Shown: piece by piece, positions 7,586 through 16,929 of the stretch | Numbering within the stretch: position 1 is the first letter of the stretch | Layout of the letters: each line of letters starts with the position of its first letter | Source of the DNA: Marinobacter sp. | GTDB lineage: Bacteria; Pseudomonadota; Gammaproteobacteria; Pseudomonadales; Oleiphilaceae | NCBI GenBank assembly: GCA_022565395.1 | Contig: JAIUMV010000025.1 | Coordinates: 1 to 55,134, forward strand | Direction of reading: 5' to 3' | Length of the DNA stretch: 55,134 nucleotides | The notes under the pieces: model-generated | What the model was told of the DNA's origin: nothing | Seen by the model: the letters and a program-made list of their open reading frames with translations, nothing else | The model's database searches: none | Position numbers and translations under genes: made by a program

Positions 7586-8817
7586 TGCAAAAGTTAATTC
7601 AGTGGATCGACGAGCGCTTGCCTATCGTTGAGGCTTATAACAAGCACATGGGCAAGTACTACGCGCCAAAGAACTTCAACTTCTGGTACTTCTTCGGCTC
7701 TCTGGCCATGCTGGTTCTGGTTCTCCAGATCGTGACTGGTATCTGGCTGACCATGAGTTACAACCCGTCAGCGGAAGGTGCATTTGCTTCCGTTGAGTAC
7801 ATCATGCGTGACGTGGAATGGGGCTGGCTGATCCGTTACCTGCACTCGACCGGTGCGTCTGCATTCTTTGTGATTGTCTACCTGCACATGTTCCGTGGTC
7901 TGCTCTATGGCTCCTATAAGAAGCCCCGTGAGCTGGTTTGGATCTTCGGTATGGCGATCTACCTGGTGCTGATGGCAGAAGCCTTCATGGGTTACCTGCT
8001 GCCTTGGGGTCAGATGTCTTACTGGGGCGCTCAGGTTATCGTAAACCTGTTTGCTGCTATCCCGGTTATCGGCGACGACCTGTCACTGTGGATTCGTGGT
8101 GATTACCTGGTATCCGGTATTACTCTTAACCGATTCTTCGCCTTGCACGTGATTGCCCTGCCGTTGGTGCTGTTGGGTCTGGTTGTGCTGCATATTCTTG
8201 CGCTGCATGAAGTGGGTTCCAACAACCCTGACGGTATCGACATCAAGAAGAACAAGGATGAGAATGGTATCCCGAAAGACGGTATCCCGTTCCACCCTTA
8301 CTACTCTATTCACGACCTGCTGGGCGTGGCGGTGTTCCTGTTCGTCTTCTGTATTGTCGTATTCTTCTTCCCGGAGATGGGTGGCTTCTTCCTTGAGCGG
8401 CCTAACTTTGAACCGGCCAACCCGCTGAAGACGCCTGAGCACATTGCGCCTGTGTGGTACTTCACACCCTTCTATGCCATGTTGAGTGCCGTGACTTTCA
8501 GTATCTTTGGTCTTGAGGCGCAATTCCTGGGTGTTGTTGTTATGGGGGCTGCAATCGCTATTTTGTTCGTGTTGCCCTGGCTGGATCGTAGCCCTGTAAG
8601 GTCCATGCGTTACAAGGGGTGGGTAAGTCGCCTTGCGTTGACGATCTTTGCTATCAGTTTCGTCGGCCTAGGTTATTTGGGCGCGGTGCCTGTGACTGAG
8701 GGGCGTCTGCTGACGGCACAGATTCTTACCGTGCTGTACTTCCTGTTCTTTATTCTGATGCCGTTCTATACGCGCATGGAAAAAACCAAGCCAGTACCAG
8801 AGAGGGTGACAGGATAA
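7585..8817 (+). CDS. petB: Cytochrome b of the bc1 complex
   Basis: The integral membrane subunit that holds two b hemes and the quinol sites. Its 410 residues contain the two heme-ligand pairs: the first as H-X13-H in the RYLHSTG...YLHMFR helix and the second as H-X14-H in ALHVIAL...VVLHIL. The Qo-site motif reads PVWY where many homologues have PEWY. Eight to nine hydrophobic segments are apparent, including the C-terminal subunit-IV-like part. It overlaps petA and petC by one base each, so translation is probably coupled. Confidence 0.97.
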   Translation: MQKLIQWIDERLPIVEAYNKHMGKYYAPKNFNFWYFFGSLAMLVLVLQIVTGIWLTMSYNPSAEGAFASVEYIMRDVEWGWLIRYLHSTGASAFFVIVYLHMFRGLLYGSYKKPRELVWIFGMAIYLVLMAEAFMGYLLPWGQMSYWGAQVIVNLFAAIPVIGDDLSLWIRGDYLVSGITLNRFFALHVIALPLVLLGLVVLHILALHEVGSNNPDGIDIKKNKDENGIPKDGIPFHPYYSIHDLLGVAVFLFVFCIVVFFFPEMGGFFLERPNFEPANPLKTPEHIAPVWYFTPFYAMLSAVTFSIFGLEAQFLGVVVMGAAIAILFVLPWLDRSPVRSMRYKGWVSRLALTIFAISFVGLGYLGAVPVTEGRLLTAQILTVLYFLFFILMPFYTRMEKTKPVPERVTG

Positions 8818-9572
8818 TGAAAAAGCTGATTGTTAGTCTTTTCATGGTCATGATGCCGACGCTGGCACTGGCCGCGGCCCCCAGCGGTCCGCTGGACAGC
8901 ATGCGTTCGGATCACGCCAACAAGCCATCGTTGCAGCGCGGCGCAGCGCTGTTCATGAACTACTGCCTGGGCTGCCACTCCTTGGAGTACGCCCGTTATC
9001 AGCGTATTGCTGATGATCTGGAAATCCCGGCAGATCTGTTCGAGGAAAACCTGATCTTCACCGGCGCGCGTATCGGTGAGCTGATTGAGATTGGTATGGA
9101 CAAGCGTCAGGCTGCGAGCTGGTTTGGTGCGCCTCCGCCTGATCTGACACTGGTTTCACGCCTGCGTGGTGACAGCTGGGTGTACTCTTACCTGCGAGCT
9201 TTCTACAAAGATGACAGTCGCCCATTTGGGGTGAACAACGCGGTGTTTGAGAATGTTGGTATGCCGCACGTACTGGTAGAGTTGCAAGGCCTGTGTGCCA
9301 GCAAGCCTACCGTGGGTGTGAAGCCCAGCGTGGAGCCGCTCAGTGGGGTTGTGCGCAATGCCGAGCCTTGTTCAGAGTGGGCTATCGAAGGCTCCATGAC
9401 GCCAGCAGAGTTTGATCGCGCTATGTATGACCTGAGTAACTTCCTGTCCTACATGGGTGATCCGGTCAAATTGCAGCGTGAGCGCCTCGGTATTTTTGTG
9501 CTGATTTTCATCGCGATCTTCTTCGTGTTTGCCTACCTGCTCAATCGTGAGTACTGGAAGGACGTACACTGA
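8817..9572 (+). CDS. petC: Cytochrome c1 of the bc1 complex
   Basis: A membrane-anchored periplasmic c-type cytochrome that passes electrons from the Rieske cluster to soluble cytochrome c. It has an N-terminal signal peptide ending in LALAA, the heme attachment motif CLGCH near residue 51, and a C-terminal anchor (LGIFVLIFIAIFFVFAYLL) followed by NREYWKD. At 251 residues it is of usual length. It is the last gene of petABC and is followed by a strong terminator. Confidence 0.97.
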   Translation: MKKLIVSLFMVMMPTLALAAAPSGPLDSMRSDHANKPSLQRGAALFMNYCLGCHSLEYARYQRIADDLEIPADLFEENLIFTGARIGELIEIGMDKRQAASWFGAPPPDLTLVSRLRGDSWVYSYLRAFYKDDSRPFGVNNAVFENVGMPHVLVELQGLCASKPTVGVKPSVEPLSGVVRNAEPCSEWAIEGSMTPAEFDRAMYDLSNFLSYMGDPVKLQRERLGIFVLIFIAIFFVFAYLLNREYWKDVH

Positions 9573-9605
9573 GAAATCGGGTATAATTCGAGCGCGTGAA
9601 ATACG

Positions 9606-9638
9606 CCAGCGGGAGCCCCGTGCTCCCGCTGGTTTTTT
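9606..9638 (+). terminator. Terminator of petABC
   Basis: CCAGCGGGAGC (9606-9616), a five-base loop, GCTCCCGCTGG (9622-9632) and six T's. A TATAAT at 9582-9587 lies between the petC stop and this terminator. Confidence 0.92.
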
Positions 9639-9686
9639 GCGTTTAACGGTTTCAATACAGATTCAGTCAATTGTGGGGTAGTTCCT

Positions 9687-10319
9687 ATGGGCGTTGTGAC
9701 CAAGCGGTCATCAATGACTTTTTTCTCCGATCCGGCGAGCCACTACAGCCACCGTGTTCGCATTGTCCTTGCAGAGAAGGGCGTCACTGTCGATGTGGTT
9801 GATGTTGACCCTGATAACCCTCCCGAGGAGTTGGCGGATCTGAACCCTTATAACGCGCTGCCAACCCTGGTGGATCGTGATCTGGTGCTCTATGAGCCGA
9901 ATATCATGATGGAGTACCTGGATGAGCGCTTCCCGCACCCGCCGCTGCTGCCGGTCTATCCTGTTGCACGGGCCAACAGTCGCCTGATGATTCACCGCAT
10001 TCAGCGTGATTGGTGTGATCTTGCCGATCGGATTGTGGCCAGCCCGGACAGCAAAGAGGCAGACGCTGATCGTAAGGCGCTGCGTGAGAGCTTGCTGGGT
10101 ACTTCGCCGATCTTTGCGGAAATGCCGTTCTTCCTGTCTGAAGAATTCACCATTGTGGATTGCTGCATTGTGCCCCTGCTTTGGCGCTTGCCGGCGCTGG
10201 GCGTTGACCTGGGTACAGACAAGCAGGCCAAGCCGATCCTCAAGTATATGGATCGCATGTTTGCTCGCGAAGGCGTCAAGGCGAGCCTGTCTGATATCGA
10301 AGAAGATATTCGCAGCTGA
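9687..10319 (+). CDS. sspA: Stringent starvation protein A
   Basis: A glutathione-S-transferase-fold protein that binds RNA polymerase and helps reprogramme transcription in stationary phase and stress. The 210 residues comprise a thioredoxin-like N-terminal domain ([39 protein letters not shown]) and an all-helical C-terminal domain. The usual GST catalytic residue is not obvious, as in other SspA. It stands just upstream of sspB, as in E. coli, and after petC, as in pseudomonads. The first 48 bases after the petC terminator hold no clear promoter. Confidence 0.95.
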   Translation: MGVVTKRSSMTFFSDPASHYSHRVRIVLAEKGVTVDVVDVDPDNPPEELADLNPYNALPTLVDRDLVLYEPNIMMEYLDERFPHPPLLPVYPVARANSRLMIHRIQRDWCDLADRIVASPDSKEADADRKALRESLLGTSPIFAEMPFFLSEEFTIVDCCIVPLLWRLPALGVDLGTDKQAKPILKYMDRMFAREGVKASLSDIEEDIRS

Positions 10320-10345
10320 GTTGCTAACTGCCAAAAGGAATGTCC

Positions 10346-10780
10346 ATGGGTGACAACGTGTCCCGAATGATGTCCAGCCGGCCGTATCTGGTTCGCGCGT
10401 TCAACGAATGGATACTGGATAATGCCTGTACGCCCTATATCGTCGTAGACGCAGGCGTGCAGGGCGTACAGGTGCCGACGGATTACGTTGCAAACGGGCA
10501 GATTGTGCTTAACATCAGTCCCGGCGCGGTTAAAGGGCTGGTGATTGGCAACAGCTCCCTGGAATTCAGCGCCCGTTTTGGTGGTGTGCCGATGCAGGTA
10601 GTGATTCCGTTGCAAGCGGTGCTGGCTATTTACGCCAAGGAGAATGGCGAGGGCATGGTGTTTGGCAGTGAGCCTGGTTCGCCAGAGCCAACGCCAGCCG
10701 GCGACGGCAGTGGTGCCAGCTCTGGGCGCGGTGAGAGTGGCCGGCCGACAGGTAAGCCCAGTTTGAAAGTTGTGAAGTAA
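10346..10780 (+). CDS. sspB: ClpXP adaptor SspB
   Basis: It delivers ssrA-tagged proteins to ClpXP. The N-terminal SSRPYLVRAFNEW block and the SIYAK-like core (AVLAIYAKENGEGMVF) form the substrate-binding domain. A flexible Gly/Ser/Pro-rich linker leads to the C-terminal ClpX-binding tail KPSLKVVK. An in-frame ATG at 10340 abuts the AGGA site (10336-10339), whereas the ATG at 10346 has six-base spacing and is preferred, giving 144 residues. It is closed by a terminator shared with diaA. Confidence 0.93.
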   Translation: MGDNVSRMMSSRPYLVRAFNEWILDNACTPYIVVDAGVQGVQVPTDYVANGQIVLNISPGAVKGLVIGNSSLEFSARFGGVPMQVVIPLQAVLAIYAKENGEGMVFGSEPGSPEPTPAGDGSGASSGRGESGRPTGKPSLKVVK

Positions 10781-10798
10781 CAACAGGTTGTTGCTAGC

Positions 10799-10832
10799 AA
10801 AAAAAAGAGAGCCTTGGAGCTCTCTTTTTTTT
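10799..10832. terminator. Bidirectional terminator between sspB and diaA
   Basis: AGAGAGC (10806-10812) pairs with GCTCTCT (10819-10825), flanked by an A run on the left and a T run on the right. It can therefore end both the + strand sspAB and the - strand lpoA-yraN-diaA transcripts. Confidence 0.85.
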
Positions 10833-10841
10833 GCGCTTTAT

Positions 10842-11432
10842 TTAGCCGCCGAACAGTTGCTGTTCCACCAGTGCTGAGAGGCAGTTGGTCATAATCATGA
10901 ACAGCGGCATGGCCTGACTCGGGTCGAGGTTGTGGAGAGCAATCTCATAGTCTTCGGGGTGCAGCAGAGAAGTAATGTCGGTTTTCTCCCGGGCGCTGAG
11001 GACGACGACCCGCATCTCGCGGTCGTGGGCGGCCTGAATGGCCTGGATCAGGTTGGACTTGTGGCCGTCGTCCACAATCACCAGCAGCAGGTCACCGGGT
11101 TTGCCAAGCGCGCGAATCTGCCGGGAGAAGGTTTCATTGAAGCGGTTGTCCCGGCAAATGGCGGAAAAGGTGGTGGCATCGCCTCCCAGATTAATGGCGG
11201 GCAGGGCGGGCCGGTCGTGCTCATAGCGATTGAGCAGGGTGGTACAGAGATGCTGGGCAAGCGTATTGGCGCTGCCGTTGGCGCAAGCCAGCAGTTTTCC
11301 GTCTGCCAGGAGCGCGTGGACAATGGCATCGGCGATGCGGGCGAGGGTGTCAGCATGCTCGCTGGCGGCCTGAGCGATATGCTCCATGGCACTGGCGAAC
11401 TGGTGGGTGATCAGGCTGTCTGGTGTTGTCAT
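10842..11432 (-). CDS. diaA: DnaA initiator-associating protein DiaA (SIS domain)
   Basis: A sugar-isomerase-fold protein related to GmhA; in E. coli DiaA binds DnaA and promotes timely initiation at oriC. The start chosen overlaps the yraN stop (ATGA) and gives 196 residues, exactly the E. coli length. The phospho-sugar-like loops GNGSA-type (CANGSANTLAQH) and the VDDGHKSNLIQA segment are visible. Position after lpoA and yraN matches the E. coli yraM-yraN-diaA order, which separates it from GmhA. E. coli yraP (dolP) does not follow here. Confidence 0.88.
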   Translation of the reverse strand: MTTPDSLITHQFASAMEHIAQAASEHADTLARIADAIVHALLADGKLLACANGSANTLAQHLCTTLLNRYEHDRPALPAINLGGDATTFSAICRDNRFNETFSRQIRALGKPGDLLLVIVDDGHKSNLIQAIQAAHDREMRVVVLSAREKTDITSLLHPEDYEIALHNLDPSQAMPLFMIMTNCLSALVEQQLFGG

Positions 11433-11803
11433 GTGGCTTCGATTGCGTTCTTGATCCATTCAATATGGTACTTTTTCAGCCTGCCTGGTTGCACTGAGAT
11501 CACATCAATGCGGCATGGGCTGTCAAAAAGCTGGTGGCGTTGCAGGTAAGTCATGGCAGCGCGCACGGTTTTTCGCTGTTTGGCGGGGGTAATGGATTCC
11601 AGTGGATTGCACAGGCTGCCATCACTCCGGAAACGCACTTCAACAAATACCAGTGTGCCGCCTTCACGGGCGATCAGGTCCAGCTCGCCCAGCTTGCAAC
11701 GGTAGTTGCGCTCCAATACTACCAGACCTTTGCTGCGCAGAAAGGCTGCAGCGGCTGTTTCAGCATTTTCGCCGTCCTTCAGGTGTTTGGCTTTGCTGGT
11801 CAT
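11429..11803 (-). CDS. yraN: UPF0102 family protein YraN
   Basis: A small endonuclease-like-fold protein (124 residues) of unproven function. The conserved core NYRCKLGELDLIAREGGTLV followed by FVEVR is the restriction-nuclease-like motif of the family, with the E/D and ExK-type residues in place. Its stop overlaps the diaA start, and lpoA lies 38 bases upstream, so the three are probably cotranscribed. Confidence 0.93.
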   Translation of the reverse strand: MTSKAKHLKDGENAETAAAAFLRSKGLVVLERNYRCKLGELDLIAREGGTLVFVEVRFRSDGSLCNPLESITPAKQRKTVRAAMTYLQRHQLFDSPCRIDVISVQPGRLKKYHIEWIKNAIEAT

Positions 11804-11841
11804 CAGGGTCCCTTCCCTTGGTGCATCATAGTAGTGGGGCC

Positions 11842-13713
11842 TTAGAAGTTCGCGTCCTCGCTCTCGTCTGTCTCTGTCGTTTCACGGGTTGTTGGCAGTG
11901 GCGCGAGCAGTACTGGCTGTCCGCGACGGAACTGCGCCCAACCTTGTGTTCTGGTAACCCGTCCGTCACTGTCCATGGTCAGAACGCCGGTATGGCCCTG
12001 CAGAGCGCTATCCGGAACCTGGCGCAACAGGGGCAGCTGTGTGCTCAGTTGGTAGGCATCTATGCCCATGGCGAAAAGTCGCTGGTAGTGACCGGATCTG
12101 GTGCCAAAGGCCTCGTTGGTCTGTTTGCGCAGGCTGCTGTCGGTATCCAGTAACCACGGAATGTCGGTGAAACGGACATCGTTGAGGTCGCTATCCCGGC
12201 CTGGATCAGGCGCGCCGCTGTAGACCAGCGAGGTTGAGTATACCGGAAGATCACCTGCGAAATAGAAGGCGAACAAGGGTTTGAGCTGTCGCCCTACAGT
12301 CGGGTTCGCCACCATGACGATGGCGTCTATGTCTTGCCGGCGGCGGGGCTCGAATTCCAGCCGCTGGCCCACAGTGCGTTGAATATCTGCTGCGCGCTGG
12401 CGACTGGCGCTGATATCCAGCAGGTTTGCCACCAGGGTGCGCAGATTTTCGTTGCTGGTGTAGCGGGCAATCTGCAGGACGATTCCGCCTTGCTCGGCCA
12501 TGCGCTCGGCAAGTGCCTGCTCGACTCGATTGCCCCAGTCACCAAATGGGATCAGGGCGACGGCCTGGGACAGATTTTCCGCCAGGATGCGGTCAGCGAT
12601 CTGGCGAGCCTCATCCTCTGCGGCAAGGCCAAACTGATGAAGCTGGGGTGGGGCCTGGGTGCCCTGTTCCAGATAGTTGAGTGCCAGCACTGGCATGGGC
12701 AGGCTTTCCAGCCCGGCGAGGCTGGCTAGTTTGGGGCGTTCAAGGGGGCCGACAACAAGGTCGGGCTGGTCACGGACAATCTGTTCAAACAGCTCGGTAA
12801 ATGAGCCCGGCTCGGTGTCATAAACCCGAATATCAATGTCGAATTCTGCCCGGTTGCCATCCAGGAAGTAGGCGGTCATGAAGCCGTCACGAATGGCGTT
12901 GCCAGCCTCGCGCAGGTTGCCGGAGAGGGGCAGTGCCAGCGCTATGCGCTCTGGACGCTGCTGCACGAGGGTAATCACCAGGGCGAGTTCTGCTGGCAGC
13001 ATGTTGCTGGCGCTGTGATCTTCCCAGCGCTGCTGCCACATGCGAATGGTCTCGCCCTGTTGCTCCAGTGTCAGGCCCGGTGCCCGCATCATGGCTGCCA
13101 GCTCCAGCCAGCCCTGTGCTTCGTAACCCACGACCTGATCATCGGCCGCTATCAGTGCACGGGTAGTGGCGCGTCTCAGGGACTGCCAGATGCGGTCATG
13201 CAGGACTTGCTGATCTGCCAGCGGTTCACCAATGTCAGCCTGTGCCATGATGGTCAGGGCGGCACGCACGTGGTCGCGGGCCAGATCATAAAGTGCCAGT
13301 TGCAGTTCCAGTGCGCGCTCGCGAAGCTCCGGTATGGGGTAGCGGCTGAACTGATCAATGGGTAGCTGGGGGGCGGTGCGTCTTGCCCACTGAATGTCTC
13401 CCAGGGCAATCATGCTGATCAGACTTTGCAGGCGGTACTGATCTTCGAGGCTTTCCAGCGGTGCCGCCAGTTGCTGATGAGTCAATATGTCCCGGGCTTC
13501 ACGGTGTTCATTGCGGGACTGAAAGTAATCAGCTGCGCGCAGCAGATAACGTTGGGCGGCCTCCCGGTCCGACAGGCGTTCCACCGCCGCGAGTGCTTCC
13601 TGGGCACTGCTGGGGCTTTCGGGCTGGCTGCGCATGGCGGCACAGCCCGACAGGATCAGCATGACGCAAATCAGGGCTACGTGTGTAATGGCCTGCGGCA
13701 TATTGGCTTTCAT
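11842..13713 (-). CDS. lpoA: Outer-membrane lipoprotein LpoA, activator of PBP1A
   Basis: LpoA spans the periplasm from the outer membrane and activates the synthase PBP1A. It has a lipoprotein signal with lipobox LSGC (Cys near residue 24), an N-terminal helical TPR-like region, and a C-terminal periplasmic-binding-protein-like domain beginning around IALALPLSGNLREAGNAIRDG. Its 623 residues are close to E. coli LpoA (678). It is divergent from rsmI, as in E. coli (yraM/yraL). An ATG four codons downstream would also leave a usable signal peptide. Confidence 0.92.
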   Translation of the reverse strand: MKANMPQAITHVALICVMLILSGCAAMRSQPESPSSAQEALAAVERLSDREAAQRYLLRAADYFQSRNEHREARDILTHQQLAAPLESLEDQYRLQSLISMIALGDIQWARRTAPQLPIDQFSRYPIPELRERALELQLALYDLARDHVRAALTIMAQADIGEPLADQQVLHDRIWQSLRRATTRALIAADDQVVGYEAQGWLELAAMMRAPGLTLEQQGETIRMWQQRWEDHSASNMLPAELALVITLVQQRPERIALALPLSGNLREAGNAIRDGFMTAYFLDGNRAEFDIDIRVYDTEPGSFTELFEQIVRDQPDLVVGPLERPKLASLAGLESLPMPVLALNYLEQGTQAPPQLHQFGLAAEDEARQIADRILAENLSQAVALIPFGDWGNRVEQALAERMAEQGGIVLQIARYTSNENLRTLVANLLDISASRQRAADIQRTVGQRLEFEPRRRQDIDAIVMVANPTVGRQLKPLFAFYFAGDLPVYSTSLVYSGAPDPGRDSDLNDVRFTDIPWLLDTDSSLRKQTNEAFGTRSGHYQRLFAMGIDAYQLSTQLPLLRQVPDSALQGHTGVLTMDSDGRVTRTQGWAQFRRGQPVLLAPLPTTRETTETDESEDANF

Positions 13714-13877
13714 GGATTCGCTCTTAACTGGAGTTACGATGGCTCGGGCAGGACGCTACCCGGCCAGGCAAGGGCAGTTTACCAGTTCGCCGGCCATTTC
13801 TCATGACGTGTCTGTCATTTCGTCAACGAGCATGGGACACTGCGCGGCAAATGGTTTGTAAACAGAAGGGGCGCGGC

Positions 13878-14717
13878 GTGAGCACGCTGTACATTGTAGC
13901 AACACCGATAGGTAATCTGGATGATCTCAGTCCGCGTGCGGTCAAGGTGCTGGCTGGTGTTGATCTGGTGGTGGCGGAGGACACGCGCCACTCCGGGCGC
14001 CTTTTGCAGCACTTGGGGCTGCACAAGGCCATGCTGGCGCTGCATGATTACAATGAGCGCCAGCGTCTGGATGCGGTGCTGGCAAGACTGGCGGAAGGGC
14101 AGTCAGTTGCGTTGATTTCGGACGCAGGAACGCCACTCATTTCCGATCCGGGGTATTTGTTGGTCAGTGAGGCGCGCAAGCAGGGCTTTCGTGTCAGCCC
14201 TATCCCTGGTTGTTGCGCGTTGATTGCCGCCTTGAGTGCGGCCGGCCTGGCAACGGATCGCTTCAGTTTTCACGGATTTCTGCCCACCAAGCGTAAGGCT
14301 CGGCAGGCTGCGCTGGAGGCTTTGCGGCAGGACATCTCGACCTTGGTGTTCTATGAAGCACCGCACCGGATACTGGAAACTGCAGATGCCCTGATTGAGG
14401 TCTTTGGTGCGTCACGGGATGTGGTCTTTGCGCGGGAGCTGACCAAGGCGTTTGAGAGTTTTTACACGGGAACCGCGGAGGCTGTGCGAGCGCAGCTGGC
14501 GGATGATCCTTACGCTGAGAAGGGCGAATACGTGGTGATGGTTGCCGGTGCGCCTCGTGATACTGAGGTGGGAACACCAGCGGTGGACGCCGATCGATTG
14601 CTGGCGCTGTTGTTGCCGGAACTGCCTGTAAAGAAGGCGGCAAGGATTGTTGCTGACGCCACCGGGCTTGGCCGTAACGAACTCTATCAGCGTGCTCTGG
14701 CGCTGAAACAAGGGTAG
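13878..14717 (+). CDS. rsmI: 16S rRNA (cytidine-1402-2'-O)-methyltransferase
   Basis: It methylates the 2'-OH of C1402 in the decoding centre; RsmH, encoded downstream, modifies the same base at N4. The tetrapyrrole-methylase fold is marked by STLYIVATPIGNLDDLSPRA at the N-terminus, the VAEDTRHSG loop and SDAGTPLISDPG. The GTG at 13878 starts right at the family N-terminus and has AGGGG seven bases upstream, giving 279-280 residues (E. coli 286). An ATG at 13851 is a less likely start. Confidence 0.94.
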   Translation: MSTLYIVATPIGNLDDLSPRAVKVLAGVDLVVAEDTRHSGRLLQHLGLHKAMLALHDYNERQRLDAVLARLAEGQSVALISDAGTPLISDPGYLLVSEARKQGFRVSPIPGCCALIAALSAAGLATDRFSFHGFLPTKRKARQAALEALRQDISTLVFYEAPHRILETADALIEVFGASRDVVFARELTKAFESFYTGTAEAVRAQLADDPYAEKGEYVVMVAGAPRDTEVGTPAVDADRLLALLLPELPVKKAARIVADATGLGRNELYQRALALKQG

Positions 14718-14765
14718 TGGGATTCTTTGCTTGCCAGTTGGCTGGCGCAAGGGTATTGTGCCTTC

Positions 14766-15114
<349 letters not shown>

Positions 15115-15124
15115 TTTTTTTCTC

Positions 15125-15345
15125 TTCGTTCAAAAAGGGTGTTAGCCCTCCTCAGTTATTCGCCAGGCGTCGCATTACGTTTTTTTTATAGCCAAAAAAT
15201 CTTAAACTTAAGTCGTATTCTCGGCTTTTCTCTCCAGTGTGTTGATTTCAAAGTTTTTCTTTCTGTATTCCTCGCTTCTTTTACTATTTCTTAATCCTAA
15301 CCTCTTGTCATAAAAGGAAGTTTTTTGCCTGCGCCCTCTTTTGCG
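15125..15345 (+). other. AT- and pyrimidine-rich intergenic stretch before the mra promoter
   Basis: No gene is seen between the rnpB terminator and the mra promoter. The stretch is far richer in A/T than its surroundings, strongly pyrimidine-rich on the + strand around 15205-15300, and contains a perfect short palindrome CTTAA-AC-TTAAG near 15201-15212. It could be bent DNA or an upstream promoter element for the division cluster. Confidence 0.5.
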
Positions 15346-15349
15346 CCGC

Positions 15350-15378
15350 TTGCATTGTATCTGGCGTGTTTCTATAGT
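15350..15378 (+). promoter_or_regulatory. Sigma-70 promoter of the mra/dcw cluster
   Basis: TTGCAT (15350-15355), a 17-base spacer and TATAGT (15373-15378). The predicted start near 15385 falls immediately before the MraZ boxes, as expected for an MraZ-repressed promoter. Confidence 0.75.
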
Positions 15379-15386
15379 GTGCGGAA

Positions 15387-15440
15387 GTGGGAAAAAGTGG
15401 ATCTTTGTGGTTTTTGGTGGTGCTCAGGGTATTACGGTGG
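15387..15440 (+). promoter_or_regulatory. MraZ-box array
   Basis: GTGG occurs at 15387, 15397, 15407 and 15417, exactly 10 bases apart, and again in the same register at 15437; the position at 15427 is degenerate (GGGT). The first and last copies are GTGGGAAAA. In E. coli MraZ represses the cluster by binding TGGGN repeats separated by five bases in the same place, so this is its likely autoregulatory operator. Binding itself is inference. Confidence 0.8.
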
Positions 15441-15507
15441 GAAAATGAGCGCGACAACCCCATAGGGTCGCCTAATTAACATTTCTGGAGCGCCAGAGCA
15501 GGCAGCG

Positions 15508-15960
15508 ATGAGCAATTTTCTCGGCAGTCATGCCATCAACATGGATGCAAAAGGTCGCCTGGCGATCCCGGCTCGCGTGCGCGAAGAGCTGGCGAGCGCC
15601 TGTGGTGGTCGCATCGTGTTGACGGCTAACCCGGGCGAGGAGCGCTGCTTGTTGATTTATCCGGAGCCGGAGTGGGAGCAGCTGCGTCCCCAGGTTGAGG
15701 CACTGCCAAACATGCACAAGGCGGCGCGGCGCATGCAGCGTCTGTTGTTGGGTAATGCGGCCCCCATGGAGCTGGATGCTGCCGGACGAGTGCTGGTACC
15801 ACCCACCCTGCGCACTTTTGCCCGCATGGACAAGAAATTGATGTTGATCGGCCAGGGTAAGAAGTTTGAGCTCTGGGCCGAGGAACTCTGGCTGGCCTGG
15901 CTGGATGAGTCGTCTGATGATGACGATATGCCGGCGGAAATGGCGAGGATTTCCCTGTGA
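15508..15960 (+). CDS. mraZ: Transcriptional regulator MraZ
   Basis: An AbrB-like-fold ring-forming DNA-binding protein that represses its own dcw promoter. The two MraZ half-domains are visible: [20 protein letters not shown] near residues 8-27, with the DxKGR DNA-contact motif, and [15 protein letters not shown] near 90. Its 150 residues are usual. The stop overlaps the rsmH GTG. The operator array lies 68-121 bases upstream. Confidence 0.96.
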   Translation: MSNFLGSHAINMDAKGRLAIPARVREELASACGGRIVLTANPGEERCLLIYPEPEWEQLRPQVEALPNMHKAARRMQRLLLGNAAPMELDAAGRVLVPPTLRTFARMDKKLMLIGQGKKFELWAEELWLAWLDESSDDDDMPAEMARISL

Positions 15961-16895
15961 CGGGCGATCAGGCGTTCGCTCACCAGACGGTATTGCTGCA
16001 ATCCGCCGTTGATGATCTGGTGATCGCTACCGACGGTTGCTATGTGGATGCCACGTTTGGGCGTGGTGGGCACAGTCGGCTGATTCTGCAGCGGCTGGCC
16101 CCGAAAGGGCGTGTGCTGGGTGTGGACAAAGACCCTGAGGCTATTGCGGTAGGCAAGCAGCTGGCCCAGGAGGATGGCCGCTTTGCCATCTGGCACGGCT
16201 CGTTTGCAGACATGGCGCGTGCCGTTGCTGACCAGCGGTGGCCTCGTGTACATGGTGTGTTGATGGACCTGGGCGTGTCGTCGCCCCAGCTGGATGATGC
16301 CAGTCGTGGCTTCAGCTTTATGCGCCGCGGACCGCTGGATATGCGCATGGACACAACACAGGGGCTCAGTGCTGCCGAGTGGCTCAATAGTGCTGATGAA
16401 AAAGCCATTGCAGATGTGCTCTGGCGTTACGGTGAGGAAAAGTTTTCCCGTCGTATTGCCCGGGCGGTGGTGGCTCAGCGGCAGGAAACCCCGTTGTCTA
16501 CCACGACGGAGCTGGCGTCGCTGATTTCTGATGCGGTGCCCCGCAAGGATAAGCACAAGCATCCTGCCACCCGCAGCTTTCAGGCTATCCGGATATTTAT
16601 CAACCGGGAGCTGGAAGATCTGGAGTTGGGGCTGCAGGCCGCAGTCGATTTGCTGGCGCCAGGCGGAAGGCTGGTGGTGATCAGTTTTCACTCGCTGGAA
16701 GATCGCATCGTTAAGCGCTTTATGCGCAATCTCGCTCGCGGGCCACAGTTACCCCGAGGGCTGCCGGTGACAGCAGATCAGGCTGAATCGCCGTTCCGGC
16801 TGGTGGGCAAAGCCGCGAAAGCAGCGGATGAGGAAGTTTCCGACAACGTACGTGCCCGCAGTGCAGTCATGCGGGTACTGGAGCGCAAGGCCTGA
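15957..16895 (+). CDS. rsmH: 16S rRNA (cytosine-1402-N4)-methyltransferase
   Basis: It adds the N4-methyl group to C1402 of 16S rRNA, next to the RsmI modification. The Rossmann S-adenosylmethionine motif is [11 protein letters not shown] near residues 27-37, with VDKDPEA after it, [11 protein letters not shown] in the middle and the late block [14 protein letters not shown]. The start is GTG at 15957, overlapping the mraZ stop. Its 312 residues match E. coli (313). Second gene of the dcw cluster. Confidence 0.96.
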   Translation: MTGDQAFAHQTVLLQSAVDDLVIATDGCYVDATFGRGGHSRLILQRLAPKGRVLGVDKDPEAIAVGKQLAQEDGRFAIWHGSFADMARAVADQRWPRVHGVLMDLGVSSPQLDDASRGFSFMRRGPLDMRMDTTQGLSAAEWLNSADEKAIADVLWRYGEEKFSRRIARAVVAQRQETPLSTTTELASLISDAVPRKDKHKHPATRSFQAIRIFINRELEDLELGLQAAVDLLAPGGRLVVISFHSLEDRIVKRFMRNLARGPQLPRGLPVTADQAESPFRLVGKAAKAADEEVSDNVRARSAVMRVLERKA

Positions 16896-16929
16896 CGGGC
16901 CCTGCCAGATAACAAACAGGGAAATTGCT

